From JAAYBY01 sp964654125 (GTDB lineage: Bacteria > Bacillota > Clostridia > Saccharofermentanales > UBA5734), in assembly GCA_964654125.1 (NCBI GenBank), contig CAZZGG010000001.1, positions 29,782-93,781 on the forward strand: DNA of 64,000 nt, written 5' to 3'. The notes under the pieces are model-generated. The model saw nothing but the letters and a program-made list of their open reading frames with translations. It was not told the DNA's origin and made no database searches. Of the stretch, positions 41,123 to 49,260 are shown in pieces. Position 1 is the first letter of the stretch; every line of letters starts with the position of its first letter. The position numbers and the translations under genes were made by a program.

Positions 41123-41326
41123 AAAAAACTGACGTGCCCGGCGCTCTCGTTAAAAGAAAAAAATGGAAATAAAGAGAAGGCCTCCCTCTTAACCAAGTCT
41201 TCTATCTGGCGCGTTGGACAAAAATTACATATTCCTCGAACAGGAGATGTGCACGGCAAAATTTCTTAAGATTACGCTTCCTCTGTTTTAGGCAGAGAAT
41301 TCGCTGTCTTTGGTAGTGCACAAAAC

Positions 41327-41530
41327 TCAGAGTCTGGCAACAAAAGAGTTTTCAGCTGTTATTTCCAGCTTCGCATTGAGGCTATAGGGAATGCGCACGA
41401 TTGAAGTCTTCATTGAATTTTTGTCTGACAGGGAGCTGGCAAATGCCTGTGCCGTTGAGTAATCATTTTCACAAAACTCAAGCTGAATCCAGCTGGTCTT
41501 TACGCGGTTTAACAATTTGTGCTTGCACAT
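41327..41530 (-). pseudogene. Possible gene remnant, 67-codon ORF
   Basis: The open frame starts at ATG 41530 but has no Shine-Dalgarno sequence. The translation, 67 residues with 'SWIQLEFCENDYSTAQAF' and 'VRIPYSLNAKLEIT', has no family I recognise. Base composition differs from the neighbouring genes. It could be a small gene, a decayed fragment, or chance; I lean to a fragment. Confidence 0.2.
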
Positions 41531-41664
41531 GAAAGAGAGGCTGCTTTGGATGCAGCACCTGCCTAATGGAGAAAAGCAAAAGGCTTTTTCTAACAGCTTG
41601 TTAAGTGTCCATTAGCTACTGACATATAAACTAAGCTGACTAAAGGCGCCCAGCTAGTTATGGC

Positions 41665-41695
41665 AAAAGAAAGGACCCCGGCCGGGCCGGGGTCC
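41665..41695 (-). terminator. Terminator of the sugar ABC transporter operon
   Basis: GGACCCCGGC (41673-41682) and GCCGGGGTCC (41686-41695) form a perfect 10-bp GC stem with a 3-base loop. On the minus strand it is followed by TTTCTTTT, 26 bases after the stop of the solute-binding protein gene. Confidence 0.88.
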
Positions 41696-41720
41696 TGCAA
41701 GATAAGTTAACTAGTCAATA

Positions 41721-43445
41721 TTACTTGGGCTGGGCATCGTACCAGTCGTTGACGTCCTTGGTATAGTCTTCGCCGCCGGCTGACATCCAGATATTAACGA
41801 ACTCATCGAAGTAGTCTAGCGGTTTTTCACCAGTTATGATCTGGATGAAAGTTTCTGCCTGGATTTTGTCGAGTTCCGCCTTGTTTTTGACCAGGGAAGG
41901 TGCTGTCCAGGTGAACTTATTTTTCAGGACACCGGTTGTCATCTTGTTGGCCGGGTCATCGGCGTAATCATAGCGGACTTTGAGAAATTGTTTATAGAGT
42001 GAGGGCAGGGGGACGATGTGGAAGAGGGTGTTACCACCGCGTTCAACGCCGGAAATCGGGTTGAGGCTCTTATAAGAGCCGTATTCGGTGTATTCCCAGT
42101 CGACATCCTTTTCGCCATAGACTGACCAGAGCAGGGTATCAAGGTCGGTGCAGTTGACATAGGCCCACAGGTTGAGGATTTTACCGACTTTGTCCGGCTC
42201 TGTATCTGCCAGGTGAGAACCGAGGCCATAGAGCACACCCCAGTAGGTGGACTCAACAGCACGGGCCCTTTGCTTACCGTCAGGACCGACTAGTGGATCG
42301 CCAAAGATGTACTCATCCAGAGCATCTTCGCCGATCAGGTTGTAGATCTCGTTGAAGTTGGAGCTGGATTCTGGCAGCATGACAGTGTTGCCCTCATCAT
42401 CTGTGGTAATGATTGAAGGGATGGTCCAGTGGTAGAAATAGCCATGGCAGGAAAGACCAATTCTGCGCTCGTTGAAGGTGTGGGAGATGGCCCAGTAGCC
42501 ACCCTTATTCTCAGAAGTGATGAATTCAGGATCAATGATGCCTTCTTCATACCATTTGCTCAGGACGCCTAAGGCATCTTTGGCACCGGGACGGACAGCA
42601 CCCCAGCTCAGTTTGCCATTGTCTTCGTGCCAGATGGTCTGGCCGAACTTATAACCGGAAGCATCAAAATAGTTGAAGATCAGCTGCATAGCTGTATCAG
42701 ACATACCGTAGGTGTCATCCTTGCCATTGCCGTCCGGATCATCAAATGTGAAAGCGTAAAGGGCTTCTTCAAACTCAGCAAAATCTGTGGGTGGTGTATC
42801 AAGACCGACCGCGTCCAGCCAGGCCTTGCGCCAGACGATCGGAATATGATAGTCATCCAAATAAGACGGAGCGCCGACACTGTATCTTTTGCCGTCGATC
42901 AGGCCGTAGTCAAAAAAGCCAGGGATCTGATCATTCAGGCCATTCCACATTTCCGGAGCATACCTGATAAAGAGCTCGTCAGGCAGTTCAAGCAAGATAC
43001 TGTCATCGACAAAAGTTGTGTACTGTTCGGCTGACCTTGTTTCAATAAAGTCATACTTGTCACCAGAGGCAATCCGCAGGGAAATATCGTTCTCATCGAA
43101 ATAGTCCTGAATATCAAATTTGATGTTCAAGGCATCTTCAAAATGCCAGACAATGTTGGCATTATCCATATCAACTTGCTGGTTGCCTTGTTGTTTCTTG
43201 GCCCAGCTGATTTCATAGGTTTTGTCTTCGATCGGTGCGTAGATAGCATAGGGATCATCTTCGGGTGCTTCTGTGGTGGTTTCTGCCTGGCCGGCAGTGG
43301 TTTGTGTACCTTTGGCCGTTGTTGCTGCGGCAGTTGACTGCTGCGGGCTGGCAGTTGTTGTTGTCCCTGTGCAGGCTGCAAGACTGGAAATCAATAAGAA
43401 GAGTGCCAGTAGCAGGGTCATACTTTTTGCGAGATTACGCTTCAT
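41721..43445 (-). CDS. Extracellular sugar-binding lipoprotein (LplA/YtcQ-type SBP)
   Basis: This 574-residue lipoprotein has lipobox Cys 25 ('SSLAACTG'), a Thr/Ala-rich tether to about residue 60, then a large family-1 solute-binding fold as in LplA/YtcQ. Typical stretches are 'WRKAWLDAVGLDTPPTDFAEFEEAL', 'DPDGNGKDDTYGMSDT', 'GAVRPGAKDALGVLSKWYEEGIIDPEF' and the C-terminal 'KAELDKIQAETFIQIITGE'. It is the last gene of the two-permease operon and would bind an oligosaccharide. There is no ATPase gene here; such systems normally share a common MsmX-type ATPase. Confidence 0.92.
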   Translation of the reverse strand: MKRNLAKSMTLLLALFLLISSLAACTGTTTTASPQQSTAAATTAKGTQTTAGQAETTTEAPEDDPYAIYAPIEDKTYEISWAKKQQGNQQVDMDNANIVWHFEDALNIKFDIQDYFDENDISLRIASGDKYDFIETRSAEQYTTFVDDSILLELPDELFIRYAPEMWNGLNDQIPGFFDYGLIDGKRYSVGAPSYLDDYHIPIVWRKAWLDAVGLDTPPTDFAEFEEALYAFTFDDPDGNGKDDTYGMSDTAMQLIFNYFDASGYKFGQTIWHEDNGKLSWGAVRPGAKDALGVLSKWYEEGIIDPEFITSENKGGYWAISHTFNERRIGLSCHGYFYHWTIPSIITTDDEGNTVMLPESSSNFNEIYNLIGEDALDEYIFGDPLVGPDGKQRARAVESTYWGVLYGLGSHLADTEPDKVGKILNLWAYVNCTDLDTLLWSVYGEKDVDWEYTEYGSYKSLNPISGVERGGNTLFHIVPLPSLYKQFLKVRYDYADDPANKMTTGVLKNKFTWTAPSLVKNKAELDKIQAETFIQIITGEKPLDYFDEFVNIWMSAGGEDYTKDVNDWYDAQPK

Positions 43446-43494
43446 AATCTGTTCCTCCTGTTTTTTATATATACAACCGCATGCGGTATGTATC

Positions 43495-44388
43495 CTAACC
43501 TTTTAAAGAGCCAACCAGGATGCCTTTAACAAAGTATTTTTGTAAGAAGGGGTAGACCAGGACAATAGGCACAGTACCCACGACAATAGTGGCCGCCTTA
43601 ATGGCTTCCGGGGTATTGAGCTCAGGCCTGTCAATCCGGCCCCCTGCTTGCAGATCCTTGGTGGTACCGACAACGACGATGTTGCGCAAAACCACCTGCA
43701 GGACCTGGTTTTTGGGTTCGCGCATATAGATCATGCTGTCAAACCAGGAGTTCCAATGGCCGACCATCGACCACAAGGTGACGGTTGCCAGAATAGGCAG
43801 GGAAATAGGCAAAATAATACGTAAAACGATCTGGAAGTCATTGGCCCCGTCCAGACGGGCTGATTCCTCCAGGCTCTCCGGTATCTCCATGAAGAAATTG
43901 CGCATGATCAGCATGGAGAAAGTCGGCACCAAACCAGGTAAGACCAGAGCCCAGATGGTATTCATCATATTAAGTGACTTGATCAGCATGTAATTGGGGA
44001 TGAGTCCACCGCCAAAAAACATAGTGAAAACGAAAAAGGCTGTCCAGAAGGTGCGGTTGGGCAGATATCTTTTCGACAGGGGGTAGGCGCCCAGGACCAG
44101 CATGCAGACAGTCAGGCTGGTGCCAAGTGTGACCCGCTTGATGGTGTTGACAAAACCCCAGACGAAAAAGCGTGACTCAACCACCCGCAGGTAGGAATCC
44201 AAAGCAAAATTTTTAATGCTGAAAAGTTTAGAATCGGCATAATAAGCTGTGCCCCCCATGGAAAGATGAATAATGAATAAAAAGGGATAAATGGTGATGG
44301 CGCAAACAAGCAGCAAAAAGATGAGAATCATGGTATCACCAAAGATCTCAAAGGGGCTGTGCATTTTAAAATATCGTGTTTTCAGCAT
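43495..44388 (-). CDS. Carbohydrate ABC transporter permease (LplC/YtcP-type)
   Basis: This 297-residue permease of the MalG class has six hydrophobic helices; 'YFKMHSPFEIFGDTMI' at the N-terminus is typical of LplC/YtcP, and the EAA loop is 'ESLEESARLDGANDFQIVLRIILP'. The C-terminus 'FLQKYFVKGILVGSLKG' is the family hallmark. The start is ATG 44388 with AAGGCGG upstream; an earlier ATG at 44424 would overlap the first permease. Confidence 0.9.
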   Translation of the reverse strand: MLKTRYFKMHSPFEIFGDTMILIFLLLVCAITIYPFLFIIHLSMGGTAYYADSKLFSIKNFALDSYLRVVESRFFVWGFVNTIKRVTLGTSLTVCMLVLGAYPLSKRYLPNRTFWTAFFVFTMFFGGGLIPNYMLIKSLNMMNTIWALVLPGLVPTFSMLIMRNFFMEIPESLEESARLDGANDFQIVLRIILPISLPILATVTLWSMVGHWNSWFDSMIYMREPKNQVLQVVLRNIVVVGTTKDLQAGGRIDRPELNTPEAIKAATIVVGTVPIVLVYPFLQKYFVKGILVGSLKG

Positions 44389-44404
44389 GACAGTACCGCC
44401 TTCC

Positions 44405-45376
44405 TCACCAGACACCATAGTCATTGATTCTTTTGGTGATCCGGTTGGATATAAGGATCAGGGCAAAGCCGATCACATTCTTGAAAAGACCAACAGCTGT
44501 GGCAAAACCGTATTGCAACTGTTCTAAGCCAATCCGGTAGGTGTAGGTGCTGAGGACATCCGACACACTATAGACTGCTGCATTATAAAGATTAAAGATC
44601 TGGTCGAAGTCATCATTGAGGATGCCACCGACAGCAAAGATGATCATGATGGATACGACCGGAAAGAGTGATGGCACCGAAATATAACGGGTCTGGGCAA
44701 AGCGGCTGGCACCATCGATGCGGGCTGCCTCATACTGTTCTGCTGGCACTGATGCCAAAGTGGCCAAATAAATGATTGAGGACCAGCCCAGTGACTTGAG
44801 AATAGAGGTCACCACCAGCACTGTGCGAAACCACTTTGTATCGCTCAGGAAATAGATCGGTTTGATGCCGACTGACTTGAGAAATATGTTGATCGGTCCA
44901 GTGCTGGGTGAAAGGAGCTGAATTAAAATGCCGCTCAGGACCACCCAGGACAAAAAATGCGGCAGATAGCTGACACCCTGAACAAACTTTTTGAACCGGA
45001 CCAGGCGCACCTCATTGAGGATCAGGGCAAAGATGATTGGTGCANNNNNNNNNNNNNNNNNNNNNNNNNNNNNNNNNNNNNNNNNNNNNNNNNNNNNNNN
45101 NNNNNNNNCCCGGAAACTGCGCTTGGAGAAAAGCTCAACAAAATTCTCCATGCCCACCCAAGGGCTTTTCCAGATCCCCAGTGACACCCTGAACTGCTTG
45201 AAAGCCAGCTGAATGCCATAAATTGGCACATAATGGAATAAGACATAATAGGCGATCACCGGCAAAAGCATAATCATTAGATATTTGTGCTGGTTGTAAT
45301 CGTGCAAGAGGCGCCTGATTCCTGATCTTTTTTGAGCAGATCCAGCATCAGACGGACCTGCCTTGAGTTTTTTCAT
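44405..45376 (-). CDS. Carbohydrate ABC transporter permease (LplB/YteP-type), with assembly gap
   Basis: This roughly 323-residue permease of the MalF class has 'YLMIMLLPVIAYYVLFHYVPIYG', 'GVSYLPHFLSWVVLSGIL' and the EAA loop 'EQYEAARIDGASRFAQTRYISVPSL'. It partners the second permease to form the channel. A 64-base run of N at 45045-45108 falls inside; both sides are in the same frame and the missing 22 codons fit the usual 'RNTLLIS...FGF' helix, so the gene is probably intact. ATG 45376 is preceded by GGAGGT. It heads the three-gene transporter operon. Confidence 0.88.
   Translation of the reverse strand: MKKLKAGPSDAGSAQKRSGIRRLLHDYNQHKYLMIMLLPVIAYYVLFHYVPIYGIQLAFKQFRVSLGIWKSPWVGMENFVELFSKRSFRXXXXXXXXXXXXXXXXXXXXXXAPIIFALILNEVRLVRFKKFVQGVSYLPHFLSWVVLSGILIQLLSPSTGPINIFLKSVGIKPIYFLSDTKWFRTVLVVTSILKSLGWSSIIYLATLASVPAEQYEAARIDGASRFAQTRYISVPSLFPVVSIMIIFAVGGILNDDFDQIFNLYNAAVYSVSDVLSTYTYRIGLEQLQYGFATAVGLFKNVIGFALILISNRITKRINDYGVW
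45045..45108. other. Assembly gap (64 N)
   Basis: This unsequenced or masked run lies within the first permease gene. Flanking reading frames agree, so its length appears right. Confidence 0.99.
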
Positions 45377-45501
45377 CGAACACCTGACCTCCATTCAATT
45401 GTGTGCAACAGTTAAGAAAAACAACAAGAAGAAAAGCTACTGACAAATCTAAGCTGCAGTTATGCACAAGAAACATTGTCAAAATGAATTGATATTTATC
45501 A

Positions 45502-45518
45502 TAACGAACAGTAACGAA
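45502..45518. promoter_or_regulatory. Direct repeat TAACGAA-CAG-TAACGAA, possible AraC-type operator
   Basis: Two identical 7-bp half-sites with a 10-bp period lie on one DNA face, about 126 bases upstream of the first permease start. Direct half-sites at one-turn spacing are characteristic of AraC-family binding; the AraC-type sensor at 46895-49243 is a plausible binder. The surrounding 45420-45560 is A+T-rich; a TTGACA is present on the minus strand but no convincing -10. Confidence 0.4.
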
Positions 45519-45568
45519 AGAATATATGGTATCTTCTTGATCTAGTAGAACAATTTTGATCAGAAGTT

Positions 45569-45596
45569 GAAAAAGCCTGATCTTGCGACCAGGCTT
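45569..45596 (-). terminator. Terminator of the Gfo/Idh gene at 45612
   Basis: On the minus strand a 10-bp stem (arms 45587-45596 and 45573-45582, one G-U pair) closes a GCAA tetraloop and is followed by a short T run. It starts 15 bases after the stop and insulates this gene from the transporter operon. Confidence 0.8.
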
Positions 45597-45611
45597 GGCG
45601 GTGAATTTTAT

Positions 45612-46778
45612 TTATCGGGCTGGCCCGTCGCCCCAATCAGGCACAGCCAGGAGCAGTCCATCCTGCAGAGCAGACTTGTGGGCCGTCACACCAGCCGCCA
45701 TGTAGCGGACAGCATCCCAGGCATTAACCGCTGCCTGGCGGCCACTGGCGATGGCATCGACAAATTCATGCACTAGATAAGCATGTGAGCCACCATGACC
45801 GCCATAATAACCTTTTTCACCCATAAAGACTTTAAAGGCATCCTCAATATCTTGGGGCAAAGGCGGGCGCATCTCTGCTTCAGAAAGAGGCGTGATTTTT
45901 GCCCGGTCCCGCCAGGAATTAGCCACATAGCTGCCTTCAGTGCCATAGATATTAAATGTTTCATCGTTCGGGTGACCCACCTGGCGGTGCTCCTTGATCA
46001 GCATACTGGTACCGTTGCTCATTTGGAAAAGAGCAGTCTCATTATAGTACTCATTTTCCCAGAGCTCTTCCGCGCCGGCAAAGGCCCAGCAGGTGACTTT
46101 CTTGGCATGGGCCTGCATAACTGACATGGGGCCTGAAACAGAATGAGTAGGATAATGCATGGGTCCTGAGATGATGTTACGGGCAGTATAGGCTTTTTGT
46201 AGCTGGGCCCACTCCTGGCCGGATTTACTAGCCAAGCGGCGGCGCTGCACTTCATAAAGATTAGAAGTTGGAGAACTGCGATCATGCAGATACCAGCCCT
46301 CACTGTGGGTGAAAGTGCCAAAGTCACCCCTAGCTGCCCGCTGGCGGCAATAGACTGCTTCGGGACGATAATAAGTGGTTTCTCCCAGCATGAACTTCAT
46401 ACCTGAGCTTTCTGAGACCCTGATCAGTTTGTCGCACCAGTCCAGTATCTCATCACCATCCGGCAAGGAGACAATCGGCACGGCACTGTAAACATGCTTG
46501 TCGTGCTGCATGGCCAGCACTGCCTGCTCTGCATGCAGCCAAGGCTGGGTTATGATAACCAGGGCATCCATGTCAGAGCGGCAGATATCGGCAAAATCAT
46601 CATAGATATCCCTTTTAGCTAGCTTTGTTTGAAAGAGGGGATCTTGCGCAAAACGGGCCAGCCTGTCTGGCTCACGATCGCAAAGAGCAATTTGCTCAAC
46701 CAGGGGATGAGCGGTGAAAAGTCCGGCAAAAGCGCTGCCAAAGGCACCCAGGCCGACCAGGCCAATTTTAATACCCAT
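45612..46778 (-). CDS. Gfo/Idh/MocA family oxidoreductase
   Basis: This 388-residue NAD(P)-dependent oxidoreductase has 'KIGLVGLGAFGSAFAGLF' (Rossmann), 'ALVIITQPWLHAEQAVLAM', and 'YSAVPIVSLPDG' at the place of the EKP motif, so the usual catalytic Lys is not evident there. 'SGPMHYPTHSVSGPM' supplies the His segment of the second domain. The C-terminus is long. It may oxidise or isomerise a sugar or act like a glycosidase of the Gfo/Idh class. ATG 46778 follows GGAGG. A palindrome lies upstream at 46838-46858 and a terminator downstream. Confidence 0.8.
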   Translation of the reverse strand: MGIKIGLVGLGAFGSAFAGLFTAHPLVEQIALCDREPDRLARFAQDPLFQTKLAKRDIYDDFADICRSDMDALVIITQPWLHAEQAVLAMQHDKHVYSAVPIVSLPDGDEILDWCDKLIRVSESSGMKFMLGETTYYRPEAVYCRQRAARGDFGTFTHSEGWYLHDRSSPTSNLYEVQRRRLASKSGQEWAQLQKAYTARNIISGPMHYPTHSVSGPMSVMQAHAKKVTCWAFAGAEELWENEYYNETALFQMSNGTSMLIKEHRQVGHPNDETFNIYGTEGSYVANSWRDRAKITPLSEAEMRPPLPQDIEDAFKVFMGEKGYYGGHGGSHAYLVHEFVDAIASGRQAAVNAWDAVRYMAAGVTAHKSALQDGLLLAVPDWGDGPAR

Positions 46779-46837
46779 ATGCACCTCCAAAGTTTTAGCC
46801 AGTTTACTGGCGCCAATCTGCTTTAGCTCCAGCATAG

Positions 46838-46858
46838 ACTGTTTTTGGCAAAAACAGT
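46838..46858. promoter_or_regulatory. 21-bp perfect palindrome, operator-like
   Basis: ACTGTTTTTG, a central G, then CAAAAACAGT: 10-bp perfect arms. It sits 36 bases after the AraC-sensor stop and 60 bases before the Gfo/Idh start. No T run follows on either strand, which argues for a protein-binding site (LacI-like in style) over a terminator. Confidence 0.55.
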
Positions 46859-46894
46859 AGGGTAACTTTTGACTTAAGTGGCAAAATCTTGTCT

Positions 46895-49243
46895 TTAGCT
46901 GCCAGTTTCAATCAGCTTGCTCTTGACCCGGTAAGCCTGTGGACTGTCGCCGTATTTATACCTGAACTTTCTGATAAAATAATTGGTGCTGTTAAAACCC
47001 GCTCTAAGAGAAATCTCTTCCACTGTCAGGGAGCTTTGCAAAAGCAAACTGCGCGCTTTTTCCAGGCGGCAGGTATTGATATAGCTGACAAAGTTCATCC
47101 CAGTTTTTAGCTTGAAAAGGCGGCTTAAATAACCACTGCTGATGGCCAGCTGCTCTGCCAGTAGATCAAGCGAAAGGTCTGCTGTTAGATTTTGCTCAAT
47201 GTATTGTTTGGCCCGGGTAATCAGCAGATCAGTTTTTTCTGCGCTATTTTGTTCGATCTGAGCAAGTGTTTGTGCAATAATAGACCAGGCGAAAGCATAA
47301 AAATCAGCGACATTTGCAGCAGCAAAGAAAAGAGCGGCAATTTCACTGCCTGAATCTGCCTTCGTCCGCACACCCTGGTCTCTGGCATAGCGGGAAATCG
47401 CCTGCATGATATCGAGCTGGCGCTGCTGGCAGTGCAGATAGGAATACTGGCCGTAGATCATTTCATCGATCAGCTGGCCCAGCTTGCTTTCTATGGCCTT
47501 ATTCTCACCGGCCAACAGGAGCCTGGCCAGCTCATCTATCTCAGATAGGGGGATCTGTTCCGTGCTGTTTTCGCGGTCTGCAACAGTTTTGCTGGAAAAC
47601 AACTTTGTATCAATCATGAAATAGGCATAACGTAAAAGATCAGCTGCTTCTTTATAGTATTGGCCCAGTAAAAAGGTACCTGTTGGCACAGGGCTGCTGA
47701 TGGCAGCAGCCAGGTCAATATGGTAGTTGCTACTGACATAGTCAAACAGCAACTCAGCCACATGCTCAATTGCAACTAATGAGCGGCTGGTGCTGCCAAG
47801 CACAAAGCCGATGGTGTGGCGGTTTAAAATTGTGCCGATGCAGGAGCAGTCTTCAACCGCAAAGAGACTTTCAGCCTGGCTGATCAGGTCAAGATTGATG
47901 AACTGCCTGCTCTCCAAGCTGAGCTTTTCCAGCATGTCCTGGTTGAACTGGATGAGTAGGCAAAAAGACCAGGGCTTTTTTATAGTGAGCCCGGCCATGA
48001 CCAGGGCGGTGTCCAAGTCTGCCCTACTGGTGTACTGGTCATTGAAGAGGTCCTGGATAACATTGTTTTTGAGCAAAGAGGCGTTTTGCTCCAGGGTTTG
48101 CTCCAGGGTTTTCACTTGAGAAGAAAGCTGCTTGATGGCTTCACTGATAATCTCGTATTCGTCTAAGCGGGCGGGGTTTTCTTTGCTGCGCCCAAATAAG
48201 CGATTGGTGTTTTCGATAATGGCTTTGACAGGCCGATAAAGGCGGAAGGAGAAAAAAGTGGAAAGAAAAAGACCCAGCAGGATAGTCAGCAAAGAAAAAA
48301 CAATCAAGTTATGACGGATCTGGCCGACATCAGCATAATAATCGCTGAGCGGAGTCATTTTCAGCAAAATCCAGCCATTATTCAGCTCGCTTCTGGTCAC
48401 TATGAATCTTTTATGCTCATACTCAAGCAAGCCGGCACTGGTGTCAGATGGGATAAAATCCACTGGTGCAGCAGCAGGGTCCAGATGCTTTTGCAATAAA
48501 TCATAATCACTGTGGCCGAGCAGATTGTTTTGCTTGTCCAGCAACAGGATGTCACTTTCTTTGGAGTAATTCATATTTTGCAGCAGATTGGCAATAAACT
48601 TGCCATTTAAGTTAATCACGATCATACCCTTGTTGTGCGGGCTGGCTGTACCGATCGGGTAGTTGACCTTGTAGCTGGTCACTTCGGCGGCAACAGTTGC
48701 ACCAAAACTGTAGATAAGTGCATTTTCCCGGCGGGTGGGTAGCCAGGCCGTGCTTTCAGGGATATCCTTCAGCCAATGATAAAGCTCCAGCTTTAAGGGG
48801 AAGCGCTGATTGTCTTCCGAGTAGTAAATAACACCTGAATCAGAAGAAACGATTGTCTGCCGGTCTTGATTATACAGGTCGATTGAGCGGATCGCATCAC
48901 CGTAAAGGAGCACCAGATTCTTCAGCTTGCTTTGCAAAGAATAGATGCGAAAGTTGACATTGGCAAAGTTAGCTGAAAAGTAATAGTTAAGATCAGGCGA
49001 TATATCAGCGCTGTAGACAGCTTGAATATAAACCTCGTGGGCCCGGCTGATGATACTTTTTTCCAGCTCTTCCTTGATCTTTTCCATGTTAGCCTTGTCC
49101 AGTTCTTCAATCTTGGCCTCATATCTGGCCGAATAGTAGCGCAGGGACAAGATACCCTGGACCAGCGCACTGATCAAGACCAGCGCAGCAAAAAAGAGGA
49201 AAAGCCGATAATAGATCCTGTTAAATCTGAATAATCTGCGCAA
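46895..49243 (-). CDS. Membrane-bound AraC-family sensor/regulator
   Basis: This 782-residue regulator combines sensing and DNA binding. TM1 lies at about 13-35, an extracytoplasmic sensor region of about 260 residues follows, then TM2 near residue 300-325 ('LLTILLGLFLSTFFSFRLYRPV'), a linker and a large cytoplasmic region. The C-terminal 100 residues form an AraC/XylS domain: 'LSLDLLAEQLAISSGYLSRLFK' and 'VEEISLRAGFNSTNYFIRKFRYKYG'. Such proteins control nearby LplABC-type transporters and glycan lyases. The start is TTG 49243 after a perfect AGGAGG. It lies 17 bases behind the heparinase-like gene. Confidence 0.9.
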   Translation of the reverse strand: MRRLFRFNRIYYRLFLFFAALVLISALVQGILSLRYYSARYEAKIEELDKANMEKIKEELEKSIISRAHEVYIQAVYSADISPDLNYYFSANFANVNFRIYSLQSKLKNLVLLYGDAIRSIDLYNQDRQTIVSSDSGVIYYSEDNQRFPLKLELYHWLKDIPESTAWLPTRRENALIYSFGATVAAEVTSYKVNYPIGTASPHNKGMIVINLNGKFIANLLQNMNYSKESDILLLDKQNNLLGHSDYDLLQKHLDPAAAPVDFIPSDTSAGLLEYEHKRFIVTRSELNNGWILLKMTPLSDYYADVGQIRHNLIVFSLLTILLGLFLSTFFSFRLYRPVKAIIENTNRLFGRSKENPARLDEYEIISEAIKQLSSQVKTLEQTLEQNASLLKNNVIQDLFNDQYTSRADLDTALVMAGLTIKKPWSFCLLIQFNQDMLEKLSLESRQFINLDLISQAESLFAVEDCSCIGTILNRHTIGFVLGSTSRSLVAIEHVAELLFDYVSSNYHIDLAAAISSPVPTGTFLLGQYYKEAADLLRYAYFMIDTKLFSSKTVADRENSTEQIPLSEIDELARLLLAGENKAIESKLGQLIDEMIYGQYSYLHCQQRQLDIMQAISRYARDQGVRTKADSGSEIAALFFAAANVADFYAFAWSIIAQTLAQIEQNSAEKTDLLITRAKQYIEQNLTADLSLDLLAEQLAISSGYLSRLFKLKTGMNFVSYINTCRLEKARSLLLQSSLTVEEISLRAGFNSTNYFIRKFRYKYGDSPQAYRVKSKLIETGS

Positions 49244-49260
49244 ATATACCTCCTGGACTT

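Larger units (their letters stand above)
41058..41720. other. 663-bp gene-poor region between L25 and the sugar-binding protein gene
   Basis: Apart from the L25 promoter (41094-41122) and the terminator (41665-41695) little is recognisable. A 67-codon minus-strand ORF at 41327-41530 has no ribosome site. The stretch looks richer in A+T than its surroundings and has a weak A/T-rich hairpin near 41573-41593. It may be the remains of a lost gene. Confidence 0.6.
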
